Shown here: one piece after another, positions 1 to 10,900 of the stretch | Position numbering within the stretch: position 1 is the stretch's first letter | Layout: each line of letters opens with the position of its first letter | Assembly: GCA_028564705.1 (NCBI GenBank) | Contig: JAPXFQ010001767.1 | Coordinates: 124,001 to 188,000, forward strand | DNA: 64,000 nt | Direction of reading: 5' to 3' | DNA from: Apricaphanius iberus | Lineage: Eukaryota; Chordata; Actinopteri; Cyprinodontiformes; Aphaniidae | Notes under the pieces: model-generated | Database searches by the model: none | What the model saw: only the letters and a program-made list of their open reading frames with translations | Told to the model about the DNA's origin: nothing | Made by a program: the position numbers and the translations under genes

Positions 1-3000
1 CCGTTTCGGCTTTTCAAGAAAAAAGAGGAGCAGCAGGTGTAACCGTATGTTCGCATCTTCTGCTGACGTAGATTGTCTATGAGGCTAATGTGACCCGGAG
101 TGGCATTCTGGTCCAGACTCCATACTAGTCGTTACACTACCAGATACACACACAAAGAGAAAGAAGGGCTTATATGAGCCTGCTAAAGGTAGCTAAGATG
201 AAAACTTCCAGATTCTCACATGGAGGGAAATTTATGAATGTTTTCAGCAGCAGATAAAGTTTGGATTTTGGACTGAAGACCAATCGGAGAAAAGACTTGT
301 CAATCGGACCATCGTAGATGTAAAAATACTGTTTTTGTCTGCGATGTCTCTGTTCTGTCAGTTACATTAGGGCTTCGAACACCGAGCTGCACGCTTTTTT
401 TCTTTCTGAGTGGTTTGACAAAGAAGCGTTTACTGTGTCTACATTTATGATTTTGTCCTTGATTGAGATACATCACCGGAATATCAAGAATTTTAGCTTT
501 CTATTGATGTATATAATATGTATATGTACATAGAAAGTGACACAGAAAAAAGGGCCGATTTGACCCGGATGTTTGTAACGTCCCGGCAACATGAAGTAAA
601 AACAGTATCAGGCAAAAAAAGAATTGCACGTTTTTTTGAGCTGTTATCTTAATTGTACGCCTGTAATGAATTAAAACTGGGTGAGTAGCAGTTAGGGATG
701 CACCGATCCGAGTTATTCAATCCCGATACAAATACCGATGGCTGGATTTTGTGTATATGCCGATTAGGGCTGCACAATTAATCGGATTTTAATCGTGATC
801 ACGATTTTGGTGGCCACAATTAAATGAACCTGATTGTCAATGATATTTACATTCAAAATGCGAGCTTCACTGCGTGCCTCTTTATCATACACTGCCTCAA
901 CCAATAGTCTGCCAACCACCAGGGGCAAACGTATGGCTAAAGCTTCATTAAGCTGCCCAAATAAAAATAGCGTGCAAGCCACTCAGCACTCACAATGGCT
1001 GCATCCGAATACGTCGAAAACGTAGCATCCCACAATGCAGCGGAAGCCCCGAAATCGTAGAAGAGCGACCTAGCTAAAATTGGCTACAGACGAACTATCA
1101 ACCATTGACACTGCCGCAATTTCGGCGTATAAATGTACATGTAGCGATGTTACTGATTACTGTGATTGTTTTTGAGGGGTGATTAAACATTTAAGTTATA
1201 CCAGACAAAATAACGCTAGTGGATTGCAGGACCACAGGTGAACGTAACATAAACATCCGGGTCAAAAGACACGCAAAATGGTGGAGCAATATGTCTGCTT
1301 TCTTTTGTTCCCCAGAAAACGTTATTAAAATACGTCTGATTTCTTCTTCTTTGTTTAAACTTTATTATAATACGTCTGATTTCATACCTACTACTCGCTC
1401 GTTTGTTACGCAGTATTTACTACATCAATGGGCGAGTAGTATTTGCTACGTAGCTTGTAGTACATACTAAGGATTCGGATGCAGGGAATGTCCTAGGCCT
1501 TTTCTGCATAAGCTGTAATTGTTTCCAGTAAGTTGCACTTTGAGATTGCACTCTGAAATAACATATTTAATTTGTACTTATAAACGTCTTGGAGTTTGTT
1601 TGCAGGTTGGGTTTCTTTTTTGCATTATTTTATTTTTTTATTTTTAGATATTTTACAAGACTGGCTGAATAATCGTGATTAATAATCATGATTACAATTT
1701 TGATCCAAAAAAATCGTGATTGTTATTTTGGTCATAATCGTGCAGCCCTGATGTCGATACCCGATACAGATCCGCTACTATTTGTGACAGTGTGGAGGTC
1801 CTGTCACTATGGATCCCATAGATCATGTGCTCTGGCTGCTTGGCCACAGGGTTATCCCTTTAGCTGACAGATTAGCGCACATGACCTTCACCTGGGAGTC
1901 GTGGGATCGAATCCCGCCTGGGCCCTCGTTGTGTACCTTGCCACATATTGTTGAATTGATAAACTGTATAACTTCTGGTGCCTTTCTTGAAGAGACTAAA
2001 GGCACCAGACTTTACAAGCTAAACATAACTGAGACAAAATAACAGATGTAAAATATAAAATTACCACAAAAATAAAATTTCAAGTGAAAAATTAGTCTTT
2101 TTTGGTTAATTTGTTGCAGATTTTCCCCATTTTGAGAATCGGGGACATCAGTACATTAGGCAGTATCGGGGCCGATACCGGTATCGGTGCACTTGCTAAT
2201 CGATTTGTTAATTAGAATTTTTATAAGAACAGATTCATACTAGATTTTTCTATTTTTTCTCACATACAGCCCTAATTGAAAGCAATAAGAAACTATTAAT
2301 TCCATGTGTGATTAGTGTTTGAATTAATATGTATTTTTCATTAAAGTTTTGTCATTGTTAAACTTCTTACAGATAAACTTACTTCATGGTTCCCTTTTAT
2401 GAGGCGCTTAATGAGTGACAAAACTAAGGGGACATTTTTGGTATTTCTAGACATTGAAAAGTATTCCATTTGTCAGTTTTTAACTTCTGTCCGTCTGGAA
2501 CTTTTGCAGAGCCGACAATCATCAGTCAGAAATCTGTTTATTATATAGAATTGAGCTAAATTTAACAGATTTTTTTCTGAAGTTTGAGTCCAGTAAACGT
2601 TTCTGACATGGAAAAACGTTGAGAACCATGATTTAATTTGTTGATAAACGTCCAGGGAAAACCAAGTTTCCCCAGAAAGTAGCTCGTTAAGTGAGAAGTG
2701 GAGAACATTTTAGCTGAGGATAGAGAAGAACAGGAAGCCTCATGTTCATCAGAGATGACACATGAAGAAGCCTGACCTGTTTTCACTTTGTTTATTTTTC
2801 TGTTTGTGGTTTCTAACAGTTTGGTGCGAAGTTAGCTCGGGTTCAGAGTTCAGCTCAGATGACCCAGCAGCAGCAGCAGCTTCATGGATCCAACCTTATT
2901 CCACAGAGTGTCTATAAACGGGTGAGTCAGCACATGTTCCCTCAGATTTCACCCTGCAGCTGCAGCCTAGCACTCAGGTTACAGTTAGTAATAAACATCA

Positions 3001-3210
3001 AGTGCCTATTAAGGTTAAAAAATTTAACTAAGCAGTAGCTTCTGTAAGATTAACCCAGATCTTGGCTGTGTGTGTGTGTATGTGTTTCATTAGAAGCTGC
3101 AGTTTTTCCAGGAGGAGAAGAATAAAGAGATTGCGGCTCTACGTCAGAGAATCAAGGAGCTGGAAGAGAGCCAGCGATCCCAGAGCCACGTGAAGAGAAG
3201 GAAGTTCTAG
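1..3210 (+). CDS. 3' end of an unrecognised gene with a basic coiled-coil C-terminus (partial)
   Basis: Three exons can be joined in frame: 1..36 (runs off the left edge, donor CAG|GTGTAA), 2820..2921 (acceptor TTCTAACAG, donor CGG|GTGAGT, 34 codons) and 3094..3210 (acceptor TTTCATTAG, 38 codons then TAG). All joins are phase 0. The visible 84 residues hold a lysine-rich start (FKKKEEQQ), a CAG-coded run of five glutamines, then a heptad-like charged stretch (about the last 35 residues, core KEIAALRQRIKELEE) and a basic end, VKRRKF, that resembles a nuclear localisation signal. A polyadenylation signal AATAAA lies at 3471..3476. I do not recognise the family. The last two exons have good splice sites. 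The link to bases 1..36 is weaker, because reading on from there gives a stop at 40..42 that could instead end a different gene. Function is unknown. Confidence 0.6.
765..1750. mobile_element. hAT-like non-autonomous element (inner) with 8-bp target duplication
   Basis: The terminal inverted repeats are TAGGGCTGCACAATTA on the left and, read on the other strand, CAGGGCTGCACGATTA on the right. Flanking 8-mers ATGCCGAT (757..764) and ATGTCGAT (1751..1758) match at 7 of 8 bases, as expected for a hAT target duplication. Subterminal AATCGTGATT-type palindromes recur at both ends. The roughly 986-bp body has no convincing transposase. Confidence 0.65.
1787..2040 (+). repeat. tRNA-derived repeat (SINE-like), copy 1
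   Basis: Bases 1849..1921 resemble a tRNA gene. An A-box-like TTAGCTGACAGATTAGCGC starts at 1859 and a B-box-like GGGATCGAATCC lies at 1903..1914, with tRNA-like spacing. A preceding segment with the short inverted pair GTGACAG/CTGTCAC is shared with an opposite-strand copy at 32.5-32.7 kb, so this is a dispersed repeat and not a tRNA gene. Confidence 0.55.
2820..2921 (+). CDS. penultimate exon of the unrecognised 5' gene
   Basis: A 102-nt exon, phase 0 at both ends, with a pyrimidine tract before the acceptor and a strong donor (GTGAGT). It encodes a polyglutamine run from CAG codons. Confidence 0.6.
3094..3210 (+). CDS. last exon of the unrecognised 5' gene
   Basis: A 117-nt exon after a TG-rich tract and acceptor TTAG. 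It encodes a coiled-coil-like segment and ends in a basic cluster before TAG. AATAAA follows 260 bases downstream. Confidence 0.62.
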   Translation, partial: KLQFFQEEKNKEIAALRQRIKELEESQRSQSHVKRRKF

Positions 3211-3470
3211 TTTTGACTCAAACGTGTTTCGCGTTCATCTCCTGAGTGCTGGGGTTGCGTAATCCTGCTGCAAGTCTTGCTCTGTCCTCCCCGCTCTGCT
3301 CACAGGTGCCCGATGCCCTCTCTGGGAGCACGTTTAAACGCACGCCGCACGGCCGTATGAGGTTGTAATCCAATTAGAGTCCATCGGCGGAGGAGGCTGA
3401 AAGGATCCCGCAGTCAGAACGCTAATCCTGTTTGTGCACACACAGTTCTTCATCTGTTTCCATTCAGAGA

Positions 3471-3476
3471 AATAAA
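3471..3476 (+). terminator. polyadenylation signal of the unrecognised 5' gene
   Basis: A canonical AATAAA, 261 bases after the stop codon at 3208..3210. Confidence 0.5.
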
Positions 3477-4127
3477 TCAGTCAGTTGCTTTCCATAAATT
3501 CAACTTTAAGTCTCTAAGTTTGATTGGTGTCAAATGATGCTTCAGATTTTAAGATTTTCTGAGAAGCACAGGGTCTGTGTGGAAAAACTTTGTACGCCCT
3601 ACTCTTCTTTTAGATTGCAGGACATACTAGAAATGGTTTTAACAAGATTTTAAAACTACTTCAACCATCCACAACAGAAAGCTGTGTGGAAAGTACAACC
3701 ACCCTCAGCAGGAAAAACTTCTTCAGTATATAATGACATATGGTTCTGGAGGACTAATATTATCTCCGTTCTTTGAGTTTTCTCCCTGGACTTTTTCCAC
3801 ATTTGGACAGCTATTATGATGCGTAACCATGGTAACACAGGTTGTTGTTTTTTTCGCAACTGGGAGTGGCTGATTAGCATCTCAAAAGTTACATAATACC
3901 TGAACTACGATTCCTAATCCCAGATGAGTTGAATAGTGGGGCTTCATGGAAGGTGAGAGAGAAGGAGGTTCAAATGAGCTAGGATCATATCCCATACCCC
4001 AACATCTCTGCCCAGCCTTCCAATCATGTCACCATATAGACTCATCTGCCAGTCTGAGATTTATTTGCCAGGAAACTGTGAGACTCATTTGTCAGTTAAA
4101 GAACAGTCTGCCGGTGTGAGACCAGTC

Positions 4128-4870
4128 TGACTGTGAGATTCATATGCCAAACTGAGACCCATCTTCTAGAGTGAGACCCATCTGCTAGAGTGAGACCCAT
4201 CTGCCGGTGTGAGACTCATCTTCTGGAATGAGACTCATCTGCTGGAGTGAGACTCATCTGCCAGTGTTAGACCCATCTGCTGGTGTGAGACTCATCTTCT
4301 GGAATGAGACTCATCTGCTGGAGTGAGACTCATCTGCCTGTCGAGACTAATCTTCTGGAGTGAGACTCATCTGCTGGAGTGAGACTCATCTGCCAGTGTG
4401 AGACCCATCTGCCTGTCGAGACTCATCTTCTGGAGTGAGACCGATCTGCTCGAGTGAGACCCATCTGCCTGTCGAGACTCATCTTCTGGAGTGAGACCGA
4501 TCTGCTAGAGTGAGACCCATCTGCCTGTCGAGACTCATCTTCTGGAGTGAGACCCATCTGCTAGAGTGAGACCCATCTGCCTGTCGAGACTCATCTTCTG
4601 GAGTGAGACTCATCTGCTAGAGTGAGACCCATCTGCCTGTCAAGACTCATCTTCTGGAGTGAGACTCATCTGCTGGAGTGAGACCCATCTGCCAGTGTGA
4701 GACCCATCTGCCTGTCGAGACTCATCTTCTGGAGTGAGACCGATCTGCTGGGGTGAGACCCATCTGCGAGTATGAGACTCATCTTCTGGAGTGAGACCCA
4801 TCTGCCGGTGTGAGACCCTTCTGCCAGTGTGAGACTCATCTTCTGAAGTGAGACCCATCTTCTGGAGTGA
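4128..4870. repeat. minisatellite with about 17-19-bp units
   Basis: Imperfect tandem repeats of the type GTGAGACYCATCTGCYRGA run for about 740 bases. Alternating variants (CATCTGCTGGA, CATCTTCTGGA, CATCTGCCTGTC) form a higher-order pattern of three to four units, clearest from about 4330 to 4740. Reading frames that run through it on the minus strand are by-products of the repeat. Confidence 0.9.
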
Positions 4871-6224
4871 GAAAGAAAAGTGCTAAAACGTAAAATTAAT
4901 ATATTTCTTTGCATTTGACAGGTACTAATTAAAATGAAGTAATACTGAACATCTTTTCAGAATTATGTGAATCAGGACTATTCAAATAAACTTTGATTTG
5001 ACTGATGAAATAGTATTCAGGTGCATACAAATAGAACTTAATGGTCCTATTCAAATGGTCTTCTAGTGTTTAGAGGGCCACGTAAATGTTTATTGCATGC
5101 CTGATTTGGCCCCCAGGATTTGAGTTTAACACTTGTGTGCCAGTGTAAGACACTTGCTAAATATGATGGTAGCATGAAAAATAAAAAGTTCATAAGGCCT
5201 CTGAATTTACTTCCCAACAACTTTGCACTCGGTACAGGCATTTGTGATATGAATATTGCACACGTTGTCGATGTTTTGTGCAGCCTTACTTAATATGATG
5301 ATGCCCACAGTGTGGAAGCTGCTGTGGGTTTTTCCTACTCTGGGAGTTCGATTTAAATGATTTTGAAGCCTGAGAAAGTCCAGATCATCTATATTATACC
5401 CTAAAAATTGAATGGAGTGTAACTTTGTTTTAGCCTGGCTGTAGGTGTGTAGAAACATGAGGTCCAGGTATATTACGGATCAGTGGAGTTCACCGCACCT
5501 CAGAGGGAGGACCCACCTGAATGGATCTTCTTTACCGGCCGGCCGAGGTGCTGATCTTTTTGTCTCTAATCTGTTTATCTCTGTTCTGCAGCCACAGTCT
5601 AAACTGGACTGTCGTTTAATCTCTATGAGAACATCGGGTAATACCGTTGCGTAACGTTTCATCTTCACCAACATCAGGATCTCGGGCAAAACTGGCCGTT
5701 TCCCCTCACACACCCGAGCTCAGGCTGCATAACTATCCCATTTTGTCTTTGTACAGTTAAAAAAAACGTAGATATATTCTGGTTCTGGCTGTAGTTTCAT
5801 GAGGCTGTTTAAGTGGAGCGGGTCAGACTTAAATTCAAATTGGATTAGAGATCATGGACACCGTCTTACCTTCGACCTTTTCTGGAGGGAGAAAGAGGCG
5901 TGGCCTGTCACACCTCTCCTCCTCACCGGTCTGCCGTGACTCGGGTCAACAGTCTACAGTTCTGTTGGAGGCAGATGGAGGCGACGATTTTCTGAGCTCG
6001 GCATGTAAGAGAGAACCCTGGGTCCTTTCCAGGGGCCGGACTGTTTGCAGACGACTCCGTCCACAGCCATGTTCTGAAGAGGAGCAGCAGCGTGGATGAG
6101 CTGGTGAGAACATTTCCAGTGTCCTGATAGATTATTAGGGGTTTCATGACAGTGATCACACCTCTCATTATAACCACAAGTGATAGACTGAGATAAAATA
6201 GTGCATAAGGGAAAGGAAAATCTT

Positions 6225-6600
6225 TTTTTTTTTTTTTTTTTTTTTTTGCAAACGAAAATCAAAACAATGGTGGACCTCCTATCCAGTTTTATGGAACCTC
6301 TACCAGCATGATGCTGCCACCGCTGCCATGTTTCATGGGACGGATGGTGTTGTCAGGATTTCAGTTTTCTGCCGTAAACTGGACTCGTTCAGCTTTTCTT
6401 CTTGCCACACCTGTGGACTCGTGCTTCTCCTGTGAGCAGATTCTCCCACCTGAGCGGTGGTTCTCTGAAGCTCCTCCGAGGTTGGCTGTCCATGGCTTGG
6501 TAGGTCGTAAAGTGCGTCATCTCTCTCGTCTGAACGAAGCTCTGGGAGATGTTCAAGGCTAATCCTGCTTTAAACTGGACCAGAACCTCCTCCCTGAGCC
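6225..6600 (-). mobile_element. Tc1/mariner-like relic
   Basis: The stretch from ACCTCTACCAGCATGATGCTGCC to the GAGATGTTCAAGGCTAAT motif matches the reverse strand of fish Tc1-like transposase sequence from memory, including the GCAGCATCATGCTG landmark. A poly-T tract lies at 6223..6247. Stop codons and gaps make it non-functional. Confidence 0.5.
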
Positions 6601-7684
6601 CAGAAACGAAGCAGCTGGAGTCCTACTCAGATTAATCATATACTGGTGGGCTCTTTGTACTTCCTAGTAGTGCAATAGTACACAAAAAACGCTATTCGGT
6701 ATGTTTTTGGTACACTTCAATCAAGAAAGCACCTTTTTTTTCCTGAATTCCTTTCTTTTGATTCCTGAAGTTAATTATATGTCATTACATTTTAATTACT
6801 TAATCAAGCTGAGAGTATAGAACTGATAGAATATTTTAAAACGAATAAATAAAATAGTACACGCATACATAGCCAGAGTAGAAAACGATATAACCGCTTA
6901 CAAACAGCCAGTTTTAATGATTTGAAATGTTTAAATAATACTTTGGCCATATTTGACAAGAAAACATTCTTAAATCACACTGGAGTTGTTTTGATGTTCG
7001 GATAGTCTAGTCTTCCATGCGTACTTGAATGCAGTATGGACAACTGTTGGTAAAAATCCCTTCCCACTTTTATTGTTTTTTTGAAAATCAGTAGTCTGGT
7101 TTGATTGGATGCTACTGGCATCAGCTGTTTTTTCTCCAGTATCAGTGATGTTTCCATTCAGCTTGACAATGCTTAAGGGGAGTCATACAGTTCAGTGCAG
7201 AGCGTGCTACGGACCTTATTACTGTTTAAAGATGACCACTAATGTTCCCAAACAGAGTTTAGTGTTAACTGGGAGTCCTTTCTGGTTTGTTTGGGTGTCG
7301 CATCTTAAAATTGCCCTGCAGAAACATTGCGATGCGTTCTTTTGAGTTACTATCATAAACGTTCTGCATGTGTTCAGGTATAAAACGGCTAGATTCATAT
7401 GGATATATGTACCGTCACACCCCTACTCTTTGCTATTTATTCATTGTTCCAGACTTTTTTTTTTCAGGGGTTTTGCTGCAAAAGAGGCTGGATAGAAGTG
7501 ATTTTCCTTTCCCTTTGTGCACAGATGTTTGTGGGTATAAAGTTACAAAATGAAAAAGTTTACCTGCTGTAATCAGTTTTGTTCTATTTTAAAGCGACCT
7601 TCACTGTTTGCTTTGTGGAGGTCTTTCAGACTTTCTTGTTGTCTGGAAGGTGGTTTATGACAGCTGTGCGTCTGTTTGGCAGAG

Positions 7685-7961
7685 ATGCCTGGAGGTCAGT
7701 ACAAGGTGACGGGCGCCAGGCTCGGCAACAGCCTGTACAGCCTGACGGAGAGCTCGGACGGCGGCCAGGAGGAGGAGGAACCCGCAGACGGCTCGCCGCG
7801 CCTCACCCCGCTGCAGAAGCTCACCGCGGCCATGTGCAAGGACGAGAAGACCATCAAGGAGCTGATCATCGGCCGCAGGGTGGGTTTCTACAAGGTCAGA
7901 GGGGAGATCGGCTACGGGACCTTCTCCAGGGTCAAACTGGCCTTCCACGCCCTGACCAAAG
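7685..7961 (+). CDS. nim1k: nim1k coding exon 1
   Basis: ATG through the glycine loop; donor AAAG|GTAGAT, ending in phase 1. The upstream TTG codon at 7676 extends the frame but lies inside the probable intron. Confidence 0.93.
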
Positions 7962-10900
7962 GTAGATGAGCCTCCGTCCACTTAACTCCTTCCCACTGGG
8001 TAGCTGTGGGGTATTTAAGTATTTAAAAAAAGCATTTAATTCAGTGGAGGCAAATTTAAGGCCTTAAAAGCTTTAAATATCAGAGAAAATGCTTTTTTTT
8101 TACTGCAGTCTTAAATTTGGCTTCTGATTTTTCGAATAATTAACGTTGCTCTTGTTGCTATGGGGAGCCTAAGTCTCCTCCCCTTCCGGTCGGCCCGTGG
8201 GTCCCCAAACCTAAAAAAATAATGAATGGAAGTCAATGGAGCGATAAAAGTTATTTCCTGGTCCGCTTTGTCTTACGTCCTGAATCACACATATGTTGTA
8301 CTTCGATTTAAATGATAACTAATTATGTACGTTTCAACTGTGTTTGTCCAGTGATTTGGGATTTATTTGATTGTAACAATTCGCATTTAAAATCATATCT
8401 ACAAATCAGAAGTCAGAAGTTGCATATATGACGCCATTTTGCTAACGGGAGTTAGCACTAGCTATAGCACGTAAAACACTCACCTAGAGCTTGTAGAGCT
8501 TCTCCTCCATGCTGGCTCTCACTCCACCAACTGCTTTACCCCCGACATAGCTGCTACTTTCCACATGGTCAGATTTATAGAGGTTTTCTCAGTTTTTAAT
8601 AATACTTTCTTCGTCCTGGAGGCTACGACCATCATTCTCCTTCTTCTTCTGCAGTTGTAGTCCGCTAAACGTTTTTACACAAAACCTAAAGCAACTTTTG
8701 CCACCGGTCGAAAATCTGCGTTTTCTCAGCATCAAAATTTGTTTTTAAAATTCACGGACATCATATGTTTGATCCACGGCGCATTTCAAACTGGATCAGA
8801 AAATAACTTTTATGGCTCCATTGACTCTCATTCATTTTTGGGGGGCAGTAAGGGACCCATGGACCGGAAACAAAAGGGCGTGACTTAGGGAGCCACCTTC
8901 CTAGCACTCGTCAGGAAATGTTTCCCCTCTTCAAACTGCAACGCGCTGTTTTTCCAATTTAACAACTTTATCGCTGTTTCTAATGTCATAGAAATTAAAG
9001 GCTTTCTCTGAGTTCTCTAAACCGCGTTAACACAGAAGAGTCAGGAATCAGGATGAAGCTTCAGAGATTTACTTGCAAGCGAGGAGAGCGCGATACAACC
9101 TTGAGCAGATCATACGACACGCTTTTATACACAGCAAACTTACACATTAACAGAAAGAGGAAACAACTTTTGGTCCGGTTATCTGGTCGGCACCAGCACC
9201 AATTATGGCATATTCTCGTCTCAGAGCACACGATTATGATGGTAATCGTCAAGTAAAGTCAAAGGGTTAAATGCAATCTAAACGTTGCTGACAACTTGAA
9301 TCAAAATCAACTCTGTAAACTTATTGAATTATATCATCACATGCCACAATTATATTACTTAACTGATTAACCGATAAAATGATTCAAAAATAAATGATAA
9401 GTATAATTTTCCTCACATCTAACAACTTTTCAGACCCCTTAATGACTTTTGTTTTCAAAAAACACCTAGCCACGTTAAGCCACCGATATTCCCTGCAGGT
9501 TAGAGACCTGAGCTGCTCAAATCTGCATCCGCTCCGTCTTTCAGTAAATAAATAATCTGCAAATGCACGTGCAAAATGATCGCACATCATAAACTTGGCT
9601 CGGCTCATTTCTCCAGCCATACAGAGAGATGTCCCTGATTTCACCCAGTCACAAACAAAGTGGCTTTATCTTCAAATGAATTATAACGTTAAAAAAAATA
9701 AATAAATAAAAAATTAGTAGACATAGAAGGCTGATCTTTCTTATATTAGCCACACGAACATAATCCTTCACCTTCATCTTTCAAACCTCTCCTTTGAACG
9801 GCAAAGAGGCAGAAGCTTTTAAACACTGTGGCTGCACGCCTGTGGTACATCTAAGGAATGTTTAAAAAGTATGGTGAGTTCAATAATGTAGGACATTTAA
9901 AACTTAAAACAAAAAAAACCACTGAAAACAATATGATAAGCCAAAAACGTATGTTTAGTGTCAGTTGGCCAGTAACGTTTGACGCATACTAAATACTCCT
10001 TACTCACGAAACAAAAACTATATTTTCTCCATTAATATAGTCTTCTTAAGATATTTCAACAATTTTTTTTCAGAACTAGAAATTTAGTTTAGAAGGTTTT
10101 TAGGATTTCCAGTTGCAAATTGGTATCTTAAAAGTTCTACAAGTTCTCCTCTATTAACAATATGCTTCAGGCAAAATAATGTTCACAATACTCTACTTAA
10201 AGACAAAAGTCATATTTCCCTGTAGCATGTTTCCCGTCTAAATATCGTATTGTTTAACCCTTTATGACCAAATCCTAATCTAGATATAATTGTTTCCTCC
10301 TTTCTGTTTGGTTCTGTTTTCCTCGTTATATCAACTTCCTTTAAACGTTGTAAATTAACCTACCAGTTCTTTCTTCTTCACATTGTTTCTGCAATCCTTC
10401 CTTGACTTATTATAATTCACGTGTGGTAAAAACAAGACTGTCTACATGACCAAAATCGGACGTACACTATTTATTACAAGGGCGCTAATACAGCATTTCA
10501 GTGATTTTAAATTGAAATTGAGTTTAGTTTTACCAATTGAAATAAAAAATGTATTCTTTCTGTTGTCAGTGTAGGCATTCATATTTCTGGCCACAAACTC
10601 GGCATTAATTTTGCCTGAATAGGCATGAAAAATTTATTACATTTCACTTCTGCGAACCTGGAGCTACCCTGTGAATTAGGGCCATTGTAAACTAAGGACA
10701 AATATTTTGGAGTAAATTTCCACCCAAAAAACTAAGAACTTTTGAGATTAAATTCAAATATTTTCCAGAAAAAAAAAATAGAAAATTCTCTGATATCCAA
10801 AAGTAGCAAAATTATGAATAAAATTTCTTAGAATAATTGCGCATATTTTGTTTTTACATTTTTGATTCTTACATTGTAAAGTCAGAAAGTTTTAAGAAAA

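Larger units (their letters stand above)
692..2199. mobile_element. hAT-like non-autonomous element (outer), interrupted
   Basis: The left end begins TTAGGGATGCACCGAT and the right end carries TATCGGTGCAC, an inverted match. Degenerate GATACNNATACCGAT-type motifs lie just inside both ends. It is split by a second hAT-like element (765..1750) and a tRNA-derived repeat. No transposase is visible. The exact ends are uncertain because I could not find a matching 8-bp target duplication. Confidence 0.5.
3477..7684. other. intergenic region between the 5' gene and the kinase
   Basis: Apart from the minisatellite and Tc1 relic, no coding exon can be supported here. A sequence near 6660-7260 has relatives at about 17.6-18.05 kb and near 49.7-49.84 kb, which suggests a dispersed hAT-like family with TAGGGGTGT/ACACCCCTA ends. 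The kinase promoter and non-coding first exon should lie here but cannot be placed. CDS exon 1 of the kinase appears to follow an acceptor (TTTGGCAG, ending at 7682). Confidence 0.4.

Noticed and set aside
1849..1921. A functional tRNA gene
   Set aside because: The stems pair poorly, the B-box is imperfect, and the unit is part of a dispersed repeat with a copy at 32.6 kb.
4128..4870. CRISPR-like array
   Set aside because: The units are contiguous with no unique spacers, and the window is vertebrate DNA.
4640..4914. Two repetitive minus-strand reading frames resembling a repeat protein
   Set aside because: They are by-products of the minisatellite. All frames across the array are repetitive, and no start, splice site or promoter supports them.
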